Below are positions 30,837-38,805 of a DNA stretch of 56,399 nt, piece after piece. Position 1 is the stretch's first letter, and every line of letters begins with the position of its first letter. The stretch is from Erysipelotrichaceae bacterium. GTDB lineage: Bacteria; Bacillota_I; Bacilli_A; Erysipelotrichales; Erysipelotrichaceae. The position numbers and the translations under genes were made by a program. The notes beneath the pieces were generated by a model. The model made no database searches and was not told where the DNA came from. It saw only the letters and a list, made by a program, of their open reading frames with translations. The stretch is taken from the NCBI GenBank assembly GCA_017431405.1, contig JAFRLB010000009.1:1-56399 (forward strand). The letters run 5' to 3'.

Positions 30837-32219
30837 ATGTTTGAGTTTATGACTATCAGAGAATTATACGAAATGGTCAGGTCAAATGATCCAATGAGAA
30901 TGGATGGCGTTGAATATGTTCAATTGCAGGGTTGGATCAGAACCAACAGAAGCAATGGACAGGTAGCTTTCATTGAATTGAATGACGGCACATATTTCAA
31001 GAACTGTCAGTTGGTTTATACACCTGAACTGGCTAATTTTGATGAGTTAAGCAAGTGTCTTACAGGTACGGCTTTAACAGTTACCGGTAAGTTTGTCTTA
31101 ACACCGGAAATGAAGCAGCCATTTGAACTTCATCTTACGGAAGCTACAGTAGAAGGTGAATGCACACCTGATTATCCATTACAGAAGAAGCGCCACTCAT
31201 TTGAGTATTTAAGAGAAATTGCTCACTTAAGACCTAGAACAAATACCTTCTCAGCAGTTTTCAGAGTAAGAAGCGTTTTAGCCATGGCAATTCATGAATT
31301 CTTCCAGAATCAGGGCTTCGTATATGTTCATACACCAATCATAACTGGAAACGACGCTGAAGGTGCCGGTGAGGTATTTACCGTCACTACCCGTCAGGAT
31401 GACAAGTATGATGAAGACTTCTTCGGTAAGAGAGCTTCTTTGACTGTTTCAGGTCAGCTTCATGTTGAAGCATACGCCTTGGCTTTCAGAGATGTTTATA
31501 CCTTTGGCCCTACCTTCAGAGCTGAAAACTCAAATACCAAGAAGCATGCCAATGAATTCTGGATGTGCGAACCTGAAATCGCGTTCGCTGATCTGGAAGA
31601 TGACATGAACTTAATGGAAGACATGGTTAAGTTCTGCATCAACGAAGTATTTGACAACTGTCCTGAAGAAATGAACTTCTTCAATACCATGATCGATAAG
31701 GGCATCGTTGACAGATTAAAGGCTGTTCTGGAAAAGCCATTTGCCAGAATGGAATATGCCGATGTCTTAAAGGAATTAAAGAAGGTTGAAGACAAGTTTG
31801 AAAACAAGGTATTCTGGGGCATGGACATTCAGACAGAACATGAAAAGTATCTGTGTGATGTCATCTGCAAGGGACCTGTATTCGTCATGAACTATCCAAA
31901 GGAATCAAAGGCCTTCTACATGAGATTAAATGACGATAACAAGACAGTAGCAGCTACAGACCTGTTGATGCCGGTAGTTGGTGAATTATGCGGCGGTTCT
32001 CAGAGAGAAGAAAGATATGATGTTCTTTCTCAGAGAATGGATGAAATGGGTGTTAACAAGGAATCATTACAGTGGTACCTTGACTTAAGAAAGTTTGGCT
32101 GCTGCAAGCATGCAGGATTTGGTGTAGGATTTGAAAGACTGTTAATGTACATTACAGGCATTGAAAACATCAGAGATGTACTTTCTTACCCAAGAACACC
32201 AAGAAATCTGGACTTCTAA
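30837..32219 (+). CDS. asnS: Asparaginyl-tRNA synthetase
   Basis: This class II synthetase of about 461 residues charges tRNA-Asn. It has an N-terminal OB-fold anticodon-binding domain ([19 protein letters not shown]) and the class II core with motif 2 [17 protein letters not shown]. The C-terminal motif 3 is [15 protein letters not shown]. The T-box with an AAC specifier supports asparagine rather than aspartate. I chose the ATG at 30837, 8 bp after AGGAGGG; ATGs at 30831 and 30849 are alternatives. Its last 44 bp and terminator recur 1.4 kb downstream. Confidence 0.94.
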   Translation: MFEFMTIRELYEMVRSNDPMRMDGVEYVQLQGWIRTNRSNGQVAFIELNDGTYFKNCQLVYTPELANFDELSKCLTGTALTVTGKFVLTPEMKQPFELHLTEATVEGECTPDYPLQKKRHSFEYLREIAHLRPRTNTFSAVFRVRSVLAMAIHEFFQNQGFVYVHTPIITGNDAEGAGEVFTVTTRQDDKYDEDFFGKRASLTVSGQLHVEAYALAFRDVYTFGPTFRAENSNTKKHANEFWMCEPEIAFADLEDDMNLMEDMVKFCINEVFDNCPEEMNFFNTMIDKGIVDRLKAVLEKPFARMEYADVLKELKKVEDKFENKVFWGMDIQTEHEKYLCDVICKGPVFVMNYPKESKAFYMRLNDDNKTVAATDLLMPVVGELCGGSQREERYDVLSQRMDEMGVNKESLQWYLDLRKFGCCKHAGFGVGFERLLMYITGIENIRDVLSYPRTPRNLDF

Positions 32220-32253
32220 TAATCAGAGGCCGGTCGAAAGACTGGCCTTTTTG
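32176..32253 (+). repeat. Direct repeat, copy 1 (asnS 3' end plus terminator)
   Basis: Positions 32176-32222 match 33590-33636 at a constant offset of 1414 bp, with only a few mismatches in the first 17 positions. The following terminator core GGCCGGTCGAAA is also shared. This copy holds the real end of asnS. Confidence 0.85.
32227..32253 (+). terminator. Terminator of asnS
   Basis: The 9-bp stem AGGCCGGTC/GACTGGCCT with a GAAA loop and one G-T pair (32227-32235 with 32240-32248) is followed by TTTT. Confidence 0.82.
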
Positions 32254-32256
32254 TGT

Positions 32257-32271
32257 GTTCCAAATTGGAAC
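32257..32271 (+). promoter_or_regulatory. 15-bp palindrome upstream of the XRE gene
   Basis: GTTCCAA-A-TTGGAAC is a perfect inverted repeat about 20 bp upstream of a weak promoter (TTGAAA at 32293-32298, TAGTAT at 32315-32320). It is a natural candidate operator for the XRE protein encoded next. Confidence 0.5.
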
Positions 32272-32342
32272 TGGCATAAAGTCACTTGTTTCTTGAAAAA
32301 TAGATTTATTGATTTAGTATGAAAATGTAAGAAGGAAAAATT

Positions 32343-33179
32343 ATGAAATTCAGGGAAAGGATAAAACAAATAAGAGAAGAACACGGTTTAAGCCAACGTC
32401 AGATGGCAGAAAAACTGTATCTTACCAGGAGTGTTATCTCCAAATGGGAAAATGGTACAAGATATCCTAATTATCAGGAAATGGATGCACTGAAAAAGCT
32501 GTTTAACGTCAGTGTGGATTCATTATTCAGTGATGATGATGTCAAGCAGATGCCGGAAGTAGAACCGATCCTGCAGCAGAACCCTGAAATAACTATCCAG
32601 GCGATGTTCTTAACGGGAATATTTATTTTCAATATAATATGCTTTATGTTTCAATTGGGTAATTATTTTAATTATCTGAGCGAAAACGGAGCTATTAGTA
32701 TTGGAATGTTAATTAAAACTGTCATTGAATTAGCTTCAATTCTTGTCCTTGGTTATTGCATATATAAGTCCTTCAATAATGAAATCACCAAAAAAATAGT
32801 GCTTGTCGTCTTGATAATTAATTATGAATGCTATTTGGTAAACACTGTTACTGACACTATTACTGCCTCAGTAATTAGCTGGTTTGATTTGCTGGATTGT
32901 GTATTATCATTACTGATCATGGTGTACATTGCTGTTTACTTCTTAAACACAGCTTATTGTAAGAGTAAATATGTGTTGCTAGCATGTGGTATTCAAACAC
33001 AGCTATACTTATTTGAATTATACAGAAACTTCAGTCAGACAATTACTGGTTACATGTTCGATAGTGCAGTAATATACTATATTTCCGACTTTGGCAGGAA
33101 AGTACTGCTGATGTGCTTTATAGTTCCACAAATTATTACTATCACACGAAAAAGAGTAATGAGAAATAATAACCAGTGA
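32343..33179 (+). CDS. XRE-type helix-turn-helix protein with membrane domain
   Basis: The 278-residue protein has an N-terminal HTH (residues about 5-60: EHGLSQRQMAEKLYLTRSVI then SKWENGTRYPN). A linker and about six transmembrane helices follow (for example FLTGIFIFNIICFMFQLG and LLIMVYIAVYFLNTAY). A DNA-binding domain tethered to a polytopic membrane domain suggests a one-component membrane sensor/regulator. AAGGAAAAA precedes the ATG. Codon use is more AT-rich than the neighbours (many ATA, TTA, AAT). The gene lies inside direct repeats of the asnS end, suggesting acquisition. Signal and targets are unknown. Confidence 0.8.
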   Translation: MKFRERIKQIREEHGLSQRQMAEKLYLTRSVISKWENGTRYPNYQEMDALKKLFNVSVDSLFSDDDVKQMPEVEPILQQNPEITIQAMFLTGIFIFNIICFMFQLGNYFNYLSENGAISIGMLIKTVIELASILVLGYCIYKSFNNEITKKIVLVVLIINYECYLVNTVTDTITASVISWFDLLDCVLSLLIMVYIAVYFLNTAYCKSKYVLLACGIQTQLYLFELYRNFSQTITGYMFDSAVIYYISDFGRKVLLMCFIVPQIITITRKRVMRNNNQ

Positions 33180-33212
33180 CTATTATTGGTGAACAATGAA
33201 AGGAGATCGTTA

Positions 33213-33524
33213 ATGACATATTATCGCTGTGAAAAGTGTGGAGGAGAGATAACAAGAACATCGAACGGCACTTCATTTGAATGTAGAAAATGTAAGACCA
33301 GATATAAAGTAAACAAGAAGTATAACTTACTGTTTTCAATATATCTATTTAACATTCTGCTGGTTGCAGGGCCATTGAATCTATATATTATTAATAATAC
33401 CCTAAATAAGCCAGGCAGTTTCTGGATCTCCATATTAATAGTAACTGCCGTAATCGGGCTATTAACAGCAGGCTTTGAATTATTCATTAATAAGTTCGTT
33501 ATCAGAAAATTCATAAAAGAGTGA
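33213..33524 (+). CDS. Zinc-ribbon protein with two transmembrane helices
   Basis: This small protein of about 103 residues starts with a zinc ribbon (CEKC, 15-20 residues, CRKC) followed by two transmembrane helices (YNLLFSIYLFNILLVAGPLN and ISILIVTAVIGLLTAGFEL). The ATG at 33213 is preferred because AAAGGAGAT lies about 6 bp upstream. It starts 33 bp after the XRE-membrane gene and is probably co-transcribed. Function unknown; it may be the partner or output of the sensor. Also within the asnS direct repeats. Confidence 0.68.
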   Translation: MTYYRCEKCGGEITRTSNGTSFECRKCKTRYKVNKKYNLLFSIYLFNILLVAGPLNLYIINNTLNKPGSFWISILIVTAVIGLLTAGFELFINKFVIRKFIKE

Positions 33525-33589
33525 TAATAATTGCAATTAGCCAGAATCGTAAATGCTAATTAATGATTACAGGAATATAAAAGTCATGA

Positions 33590-33670
33590 ATGTGCATTCT
33601 TACCAAAGAACACCAAGAAATCTGGACTTCTAATAAATAAGGGCCGGTCGAAAATACTGGCCCTTTTTTG
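33590..33670 (+). repeat. Direct repeat, copy 2 (asnS 3' remnant plus terminator)
   Basis: This non-expressed remnant reads in the asnS frame as [14 protein letters not shown] then stop, matching the authentic end [15 protein letters not shown] second terminator with the same GGCCGGTCGAAA core follows. There is no start codon or further asnS sequence upstream, so only about 45 bp of gene plus the terminator was duplicated. Confidence 0.85.
33640..33670 (+). terminator. Second copy of the asnS-type terminator
   Basis: AGGGCCGGT and ACTGGCCCT pair (one G-T) around CGAAAAT, followed by TTTTTT. It now ends the two-gene insert. Confidence 0.8.
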
Positions 33671-33713
33671 TAGGTTTTGTGTCAATTCACGCAAATTTGA
33701 TATAGCGTAAAAC

Positions 33714-33742
33714 TTGCATGGGTATACATATTGTAATAAAAT
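33714..33742 (+). promoter_or_regulatory. Promoter of the ABC importer operon
   Basis: TTGCAT (33714-33719) and TAAAAT (33737-33742) have a 17-bp spacer, just upstream of a CcpA-type site. Confidence 0.65.
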
Positions 33743-33750
33743 GGTAATGG

Positions 33751-33764
33751 CGAAAGCGTTTACA
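33751..33764 (+). promoter_or_regulatory. Catabolite-responsive element (CcpA site)
   Basis: CGAAAGCGTTTACA matches the TGWAAGCGTTWNCA consensus except at the first base. It lies at about +2 to +15, where bound CcpA-HPr(Ser-P) would block transcription. This implies repression by preferred sugars. Confidence 0.7.
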
Positions 33765-33794
33765 CATAACGCTAGAAGAAGGGGAAAAACATTT

Positions 33795-35024
33795 ATGAAA
33801 AAATTATTAGCAGTTCTTCTTTCTGCCTTAATGTGTCTGACAATGTTCGGTTGTTCAGGCGGAGGCCAGGAAGGCGGAGAACAGGGTGGTGGAGATACAC
33901 CTACCACAGAAGTTGACAAGGCCACTTTTGAAGAATTATTAGAAGCTGGCAAGGCCAACGGCAAACCATTGACAATTTATACAACTCACTCAGTTATCAA
34001 TGATGCTATCGAAGCATTCATGATCAAGTATGAATTAGATGGTAAGATCGAATACAGCTCAACTCAGATCGGTGATACAAACCAGATCACTCAGGTAGCT
34101 ACAGAAGTTGCTCAGGGCGTTGATGGCGCTGACATCATCTTCATTCAGGATGGCGGACGTGTATTAACAGACTTAGTTGAAGAAGGCTATGTTTACAACT
34201 GGTACAACCAGGAAATCTTAGACTTAGTTGGCGAAGATTGCGAACCATTATTAGTTTGGGATTACTGTAACAAGGTATTCATTTACAACGTTAACAATGG
34301 CGAAAATTCATTTGCAGATGGCGAAATCAATAACATCTGGTATTGTACAGATCCACAGTACGCTGGCGCATTATGCATGAAGGATCCTTCAAGCGAAGGC
34401 GTTAACATGAACTTCTTAGTTAACCTGACAAGCGAAGAAAACGCTGCTAAGTTGGCTGAAGCTTATAAGGCATACTATGGCAAGGACATCACATTAGATG
34501 CTGACTGTCCAAATGCTGGCTACCAGTTCATTAAGATGATGTACAAGAACGGTGTCGTATTAGGTTCATCAGATGGCACTATTGCTAAGGATACAGCAGC
34601 TGCTGACAAGAAGATGAGTGCTCTGATTACTCTGAACAAGTATAAGAAGAACCTCGGCAAACGTGATGACGGTTCTGACAATATGTCATTTGCACAGGAT
34701 GTTAATCCAGTTGCTGGTTTCATTTACCCAATCTATGGTTTACAGGTAAAGAACGCTGACAACCCAGAATTAGCTAAGGCATTCTTAATCTGGTTATATT
34801 CAGAAGAAGGCTGGAAGGGCAATGGCACATTAACAATCAAGGACGGCTCAGTATACAAGGGCATGTCTGGCAGATTCGGCGACTACAGCGGCAACCAGGC
34901 TAACCCAGTTGTTGATGGTGACTTACCAGTTAAGGAATGGAAGAAGATCTTAATTCAGGAAGATGCTGAACAGGCAGCTGCTGAAAGAGCTAACGTTGAA
35001 GACTTCATCTTAACAATTAAGTAA
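33795..35024 (+). CDS. ABC-transporter substrate-binding lipoprotein
   Basis: The protein of about 409 residues has a lipoprotein signal (MKKLLAVLLSALMCLTMFGC) with Cys20 as the lipid anchor and a Gly-rich linker. The mature part resembles Fe3+/polyamine/phosphonate-type binding proteins (FbpA-like cluster): LTIYTTHSVINDAI, then ADIIFIQDGG, and a late Tyr-rich region. The start ATG is at 33795; the frame extends upstream without a ribosome site. Downstream are a fused double permease and an ATPase. Control by a CRE favours a carbon-linked solute, whereas the family favours iron or phosphonates, so the ligand stays open. Confidence 0.8.
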   Translation: MKKLLAVLLSALMCLTMFGCSGGGQEGGEQGGGDTPTTEVDKATFEELLEAGKANGKPLTIYTTHSVINDAIEAFMIKYELDGKIEYSSTQIGDTNQITQVATEVAQGVDGADIIFIQDGGRVLTDLVEEGYVYNWYNQEILDLVGEDCEPLLVWDYCNKVFIYNVNNGENSFADGEINNIWYCTDPQYAGALCMKDPSSEGVNMNFLVNLTSEENAAKLAEAYKAYYGKDITLDADCPNAGYQFIKMMYKNGVVLGSSDGTIAKDTAAADKKMSALITLNKYKKNLGKRDDGSDNMSFAQDVNPVAGFIYPIYGLQVKNADNPELAKAFLIWLYSEEGWKGNGTLTIKDGSVYKGMSGRFGDYSGNQANPVVDGDLPVKEWKKILIQEDAEQAAAERANVEDFILTIK

Positions 35025-35047
35025 TTAATCTTAAGTATAATCAAATA

Positions 35048-35092
35048 AAAGGAAGGCTCTGAAGATATTATGCTTAGCCTTCCTTTCTTTAA
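35048..35092 (+). terminator. Intercistronic hairpin after the binding-protein gene
   Basis: The 11-bp stem AAAGGAAGGCT/AGCCTTCCTTT (35048-35058 with 35076-35086) is followed by TCTTTAATT. It would attenuate transcription or protect the upstream mRNA, giving an excess of binding protein over permease. Confidence 0.6.
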
Positions 35093-35112
35093 TTAATAGA
35101 CAGGAGAAGAAT

Positions 35113-36909
35113 ATGAAGAAAAAATGGAATAAAATAAAAACATTTTTCAGCAAGCCATACAATGTGCTTTTAGTTCTGTTCCTGATTATGCTGACATTCT
35201 TAGTAGTCATTCCATTGATTTCCATGGTAAGGGATACGTTCATTGTTCATCCATCTGAGAAATCAAGAGTGCACCAGGCTGTTGGTACCTTTACTACATA
35301 CCACTGGCTCAGGGCATTCGCAAGCAGTTTCAGTAAATCATTATTATGGGATCCAATCCGTAACAGTATCGTTACTTCAATCTGGTCTTGCGTAGTTGCC
35401 ATTTTAATTGGTGGTAGTTTTGCCTGGTTAGTTTCCAGAAGTGATTTGATGTGGAAGAAGGTTTTAACGAAGCTGTTCATCTTCCCATACATAATGCCTT
35501 CCTGGACGTTGGCCTTAGCCTGGAAGAACTTCTTTAAGAGTGTTGAGATAACTGGTTCAAACGGCATTTTTACAGCCTTAACAGGATTGCAGGTTCCAAC
35601 CTGGTTCGGCTATGGTGAATTCCCAATCATCGTAGTAACCGGTCTGCACTATGCTCCATTTGCCTATATTCTGATAGGCGGCATATTGCATAACATGGAT
35701 GCCAACTTAGAAGAGGCGGCAATCATTCTGAAAACCAAGAGATTAAGAATGTTCTTGAGAATTACGATCCCGATCGTAATGCCGGCTGTTCTGAGTACCA
35801 TCATTCTGGTATTCTCAGGTGCAATGGCATCATTCGCAACACCTCAGTTCTTGGGCTTGCCGGTTAGATACTTTGTTCTTACCACTGAATTGTACGCGGC
35901 GATAAACGGTACTAACCCTGGTGTCGGCTACATTCTGGCCTTAGTCATGATCGTATTAAGTGTAATCATCATGTTCGTTAACCAGAAGATGATCGGTACC
36001 AGAAAGTCATATGCTACGGTAACAGGTAAGAGCGCAAACATTTCAGTATTCCATTTAAAGGGCATGAGACTTCCAATCTCACTGCTTACAACATTCGTTG
36101 TATTGTGCATGTCTGTAATTCCATTAGTAACATTCGCTTTGGAATCAGTCATGATGCAAACAGGTGTATACAAGTTATCTAACATGACCTTAAGTTTCTG
36201 GATTGGTCAGTCGCAGGGACATAACTCAATTCAGGACCAGCCTGGTATCTTACTTAACCCTGAAGTATACAGAACTCTGGGTAACAGCTTGAAGCTGGCA
36301 TCCACCTGTGCCATAGGTGCCGGTACATTAGGCTTCTTAGCTGGTTACAGTATTGTCAGAAGAAGAGGAAACTGGCTGTCAAAGATTGTTGAAGATCTGA
36401 CTTTCAGTCCTTACCTGATTCCATCAATGGCATTGGCTGCCATTTATCTGTCAATGTTCTCTACCAATAGAGGAATAATTCCTTCACTGTATGGAACATT
36501 TACGATCCTGGCTTTGATCGGTACGATCAAGTATCTGCCAATGGCTTCCAGAAGCGGTGTCAACTCAATGTTGCAGCTGTCACCGGAAATTGAAGAAGCC
36601 GGAATCATAATGGGTGTACCTTGGGTCAAGAGAATGACAAGGATCATCATCCCGATTGAAAAGTCAACCATCGTATCCGGATATCTGTTACCATTCATTT
36701 CCGGCATGCGTGAATTAAGCTTGTTCGTAATTCTGATAACTGCCAATAACAGAGTACTGACATCATTACTGCTGTTCTATGATGAGAAGGGCTTCACGCA
36801 GTTCTCTAACGCAGTTAACTTATTGATCATCGTTGTTGTATTGGTAATCAACTTCACTGTTGAAAAACTGACCGGTGCATCAATTGAAAAGGGTGTAGGA
36901 GGAAACTAA
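35113..36909 (+). CDS. ABC importer permease, two permease domains fused
   Basis: This 598-residue protein joins two binding-protein-dependent permease domains. Each has an EAA loop: EEAAIILKTKRLRMFLRITI in the first half and EEAGIIMGVPWVKRMTRIII in the second. About 12 helices are predicted. Fused permeases of this length are typical of the FbpB/AfuB (ferric iron) and related phosphonate or thiamine families. In carbohydrate systems the two permeases are usually separate. AGGAGAAG precedes the ATG. Confidence 0.87.
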   Translation: MKKKWNKIKTFFSKPYNVLLVLFLIMLTFLVVIPLISMVRDTFIVHPSEKSRVHQAVGTFTTYHWLRAFASSFSKSLLWDPIRNSIVTSIWSCVVAILIGGSFAWLVSRSDLMWKKVLTKLFIFPYIMPSWTLALAWKNFFKSVEITGSNGIFTALTGLQVPTWFGYGEFPIIVVTGLHYAPFAYILIGGILHNMDANLEEAAIILKTKRLRMFLRITIPIVMPAVLSTIILVFSGAMASFATPQFLGLPVRYFVLTTELYAAINGTNPGVGYILALVMIVLSVIIMFVNQKMIGTRKSYATVTGKSANISVFHLKGMRLPISLLTTFVVLCMSVIPLVTFALESVMMQTGVYKLSNMTLSFWIGQSQGHNSIQDQPGILLNPEVYRTLGNSLKLASTCAIGAGTLGFLAGYSIVRRRGNWLSKIVEDLTFSPYLIPSMALAAIYLSMFSTNRGIIPSLYGTFTILALIGTIKYLPMASRSGVNSMLQLSPEIEEAGIIMGVPWVKRMTRIIIPIEKSTIVSGYLLPFISGMRELSLFVILITANNRVLTSLLLFYDEKGFTQFSNAVNLLIIVVVLVINFTVEKLTGASIEKGVGGN

Positions 36910-36912
36910 TAT

Positions 36913-38028
36913 ATGCCAACAATTAGATTAGTTAATGTAACAAAACAGTTCGGTAAGGGTTCCTTAGCCGTTGACAGACTGAACATGGAAATCAAGGATG
37001 GCGAATTCGTATCCTTATTAGGTCCATCAGGCTGTGGTAAGACAACGACCTTAAGAATGATTGCCGGTCTTGAAACTCCAACAGAAGGAGAAATATATTT
37101 TGATGATGAATGTGTCTTCTCAGATGAAAAGGGCATTAACCTTTCACCTGATAAGAGAAACATCGGATTCCTGTTCCAGAACTATGCATTATGGCCACAT
37201 ATGACAGTATATAAGAACATTTCCTTTGGCTTGGAAAACATGAAATGGCCTAAGGATAAGATCGATGCCAGAGTAAAGGAAATCTGTAAGACAATGCGTA
37301 TTGAAGAATACATCAACAGATATCCGGCAGAACTGTCAGGCGGTCAGCAGCAGCGTGTTGCCATTGCCCGTACTTTGGCACCAAATCCAAAGGTACTGTT
37401 AATGGATGAACCGTTAAGTAACCTGGATGCCAAGTTAAGAAATGACATGCGTGCTGAATTAAAGAGACTGCACTTAACAACAGGATCTACATTCGTTTAC
37501 GTTACTCATGACCAGTCAGAAGCCATGACCTTGTCAACAAAGGTTGCTCTGATCAAGTTAGGTCTGTTACAGCAGTACTGTCCACCACTGCAGCTGTATG
37601 GTGAACCAAATAATGTGTTCTGCGCAGACTTCATGGGTAATCCAAGCATGAACTTCGTTAACTGCCATGGCAAAACTGAAGGTGACCATGTAGTACTGAA
37701 CACTCAGAAGTTCAAGGTTATCTTTACACCTAATGAAAAGGTTGAATTGGAACCTGAACATGAGTATGTATTAGGTATCAGACCTGAATTCATTCATGTT
37801 TCTGATGAAGGCGTAGAAGCAAGAGTTGTTTCTTCATTACCATCAGGCATGGAAACAACACTGGCATTGGCTGTTGATGACATCGTATTGTCAGCAGTAG
37901 CATTCGGCAGTATTGACTTCGTTATGGATTCAACTGTTCGCTTCAACTTTGAAGGAAACCGTTACGTATTATTCGATAAGGAAACAGAGGAAAAGATTTG
38001 CTTAGGTTCTCTGGAAATCATTGAATAA
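36913..38028 (+). CDS. ABC importer ATP-binding protein (FbpC/PotA class)
   Basis: The 371-residue ATPase has Walker A GPSGCGKTT (37-45), Q-loop FLFQNYALWPHMTV, signature LSGGQQQRVAIA, Walker B VLLMDEPLSNLD and the switch His in THDQSEAMTL. A C-terminal TOBE-like regulatory domain (residues about 290-365) follows. It starts 3 bp after the permease stop, with GGAGG upstream. It energises uptake through the fused permease. Confidence 0.92.
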   Translation: MPTIRLVNVTKQFGKGSLAVDRLNMEIKDGEFVSLLGPSGCGKTTTLRMIAGLETPTEGEIYFDDECVFSDEKGINLSPDKRNIGFLFQNYALWPHMTVYKNISFGLENMKWPKDKIDARVKEICKTMRIEEYINRYPAELSGGQQQRVAIARTLAPNPKVLLMDEPLSNLDAKLRNDMRAELKRLHLTTGSTFVYVTHDQSEAMTLSTKVALIKLGLLQQYCPPLQLYGEPNNVFCADFMGNPSMNFVNCHGKTEGDHVVLNTQKFKVIFTPNEKVELEPEHEYVLGIRPEFIHVSDEGVEARVVSSLPSGMETTLALAVDDIVLSAVAFGSIDFVMDSTVRFNFEGNRYVLFDKETEEKICLGSLEIIE

Positions 38029-38029
38029 C

Positions 38030-38680
38030 ATGAACGGGCAGGATAAATTCGAAGGATTTTTGAATAAATTAGCAGGACGGTTAACCAACATCGTCCTGCT
38101 TGGTTTTTTTGCATTGTTATTCTCATTACCGATCGTAACATTTGGCGCCAGCATGACGGCATTGCATGATGCGATGAGTCAGTATGTGTTATATGATGCA
38201 GATAAGACCCTGAAAATATTCTTCGCTTCATTTAAGAAATACTTCAAGATATCAACCATAGTATGGCTGGTACATGCCTTAGCTCTTGCAATACTGGTTC
38301 TTGACTATCTGTATTACAAGGGTGGGGATACGACCTTGGATATCTTAGGTCAGGCAGGTATCTTTACCTTGATGGCCGTGATCATTTTTGAAATGTTAAT
38401 GGTATTTGTCGTTATATCCCAGGACATGGCAACAACACCTTGGGAAGCCTTTAAGAAGGCCTTGGACATATCGTTTACCTGCTTATTGGAAACATTGTCA
38501 TTATTGATCATTAACATTGGCGTACCACTGTTAAGTGCACTGTTATTACCTGGATTCTTATTGGTATTACCGGGAGTAATAGCGTATGTCAGCTGGTTAA
38601 TAATACCTAAGATGTTAAAGAAGTATAAGTTTAAGAAAGGTAACGCTACATACCAGCGTGAAAAAAGGAAAAAACAGTAA
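38030..38680 (+). CDS. YesL-like (DUF624) membrane protein
   Basis: The protein of about 216 residues has five hydrophobic segments, including the DUF624 hallmark LLFSLPIVTFGASMTAL near the N-terminus. YesL-like genes commonly accompany carbohydrate ABC transporters in Firmicutes, but the function is unknown. I start at the ATG at 38030, one base after the ATPase stop; an in-frame TTG at 38021 is an alternative. Its presence and the upstream CRE tip the operon toward a carbon substrate. A terminator overlaps its stop. Confidence 0.75.
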   Translation: MNGQDKFEGFLNKLAGRLTNIVLLGFFALLFSLPIVTFGASMTALHDAMSQYVLYDADKTLKIFFASFKKYFKISTIVWLVHALALAILVLDYLYYKGGDTTLDILGQAGIFTLMAVIIFEMLMVFVVISQDMATTPWEAFKKALDISFTCLLETLSLLIINIGVPLLSALLLPGFLLVLPGVIAYVSWLIIPKMLKKYKFKKGNATYQREKRKKQ

Positions 38681-38710
38681 CTGAAAGGGTGATTTGGTTA
38701 CTGTTTTAAT
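38671..38710 (+). terminator. Terminator of the ABC importer operon
   Basis: The 11-bp stem AAAACAGTAAC/GTTACTGTTTT (38671-38681 with 38697-38707) includes the stop codon of the YesL-like gene. Confidence 0.75.
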
Positions 38711-38768
38711 TTGGTTGTATTTCCAACAAATTAAGACTCTTCCTGTTTTAACATCATTTAATATGTAG

Positions 38769-38774
38769 TATAAT
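38769..38774 (+). promoter_or_regulatory. -10 box for the amidase-like gene
   Basis: TATAAT (38769-38774) lies 31 bp before the start codon. The best -35 candidate, TTTTAA with a 17-bp spacer, is weak. Confidence 0.4.
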
Positions 38775-38805
38775 AACTATGAATAAATGCTGGGAGGTGT
38801 TTATT

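Noticed and set aside
33590..33636. Second asnS gene or small peptide gene
   Set aside because: Only about 45 bp matches the asnS end; there is no start codon or ribosome site, so it is a repeat remnant.
32176..33670. Complete integrative element or prophage
   Set aside because: There is no integrase, transposase, excisionase or phage gene within or beside the repeats, so only a relic or passive cassette can be claimed.
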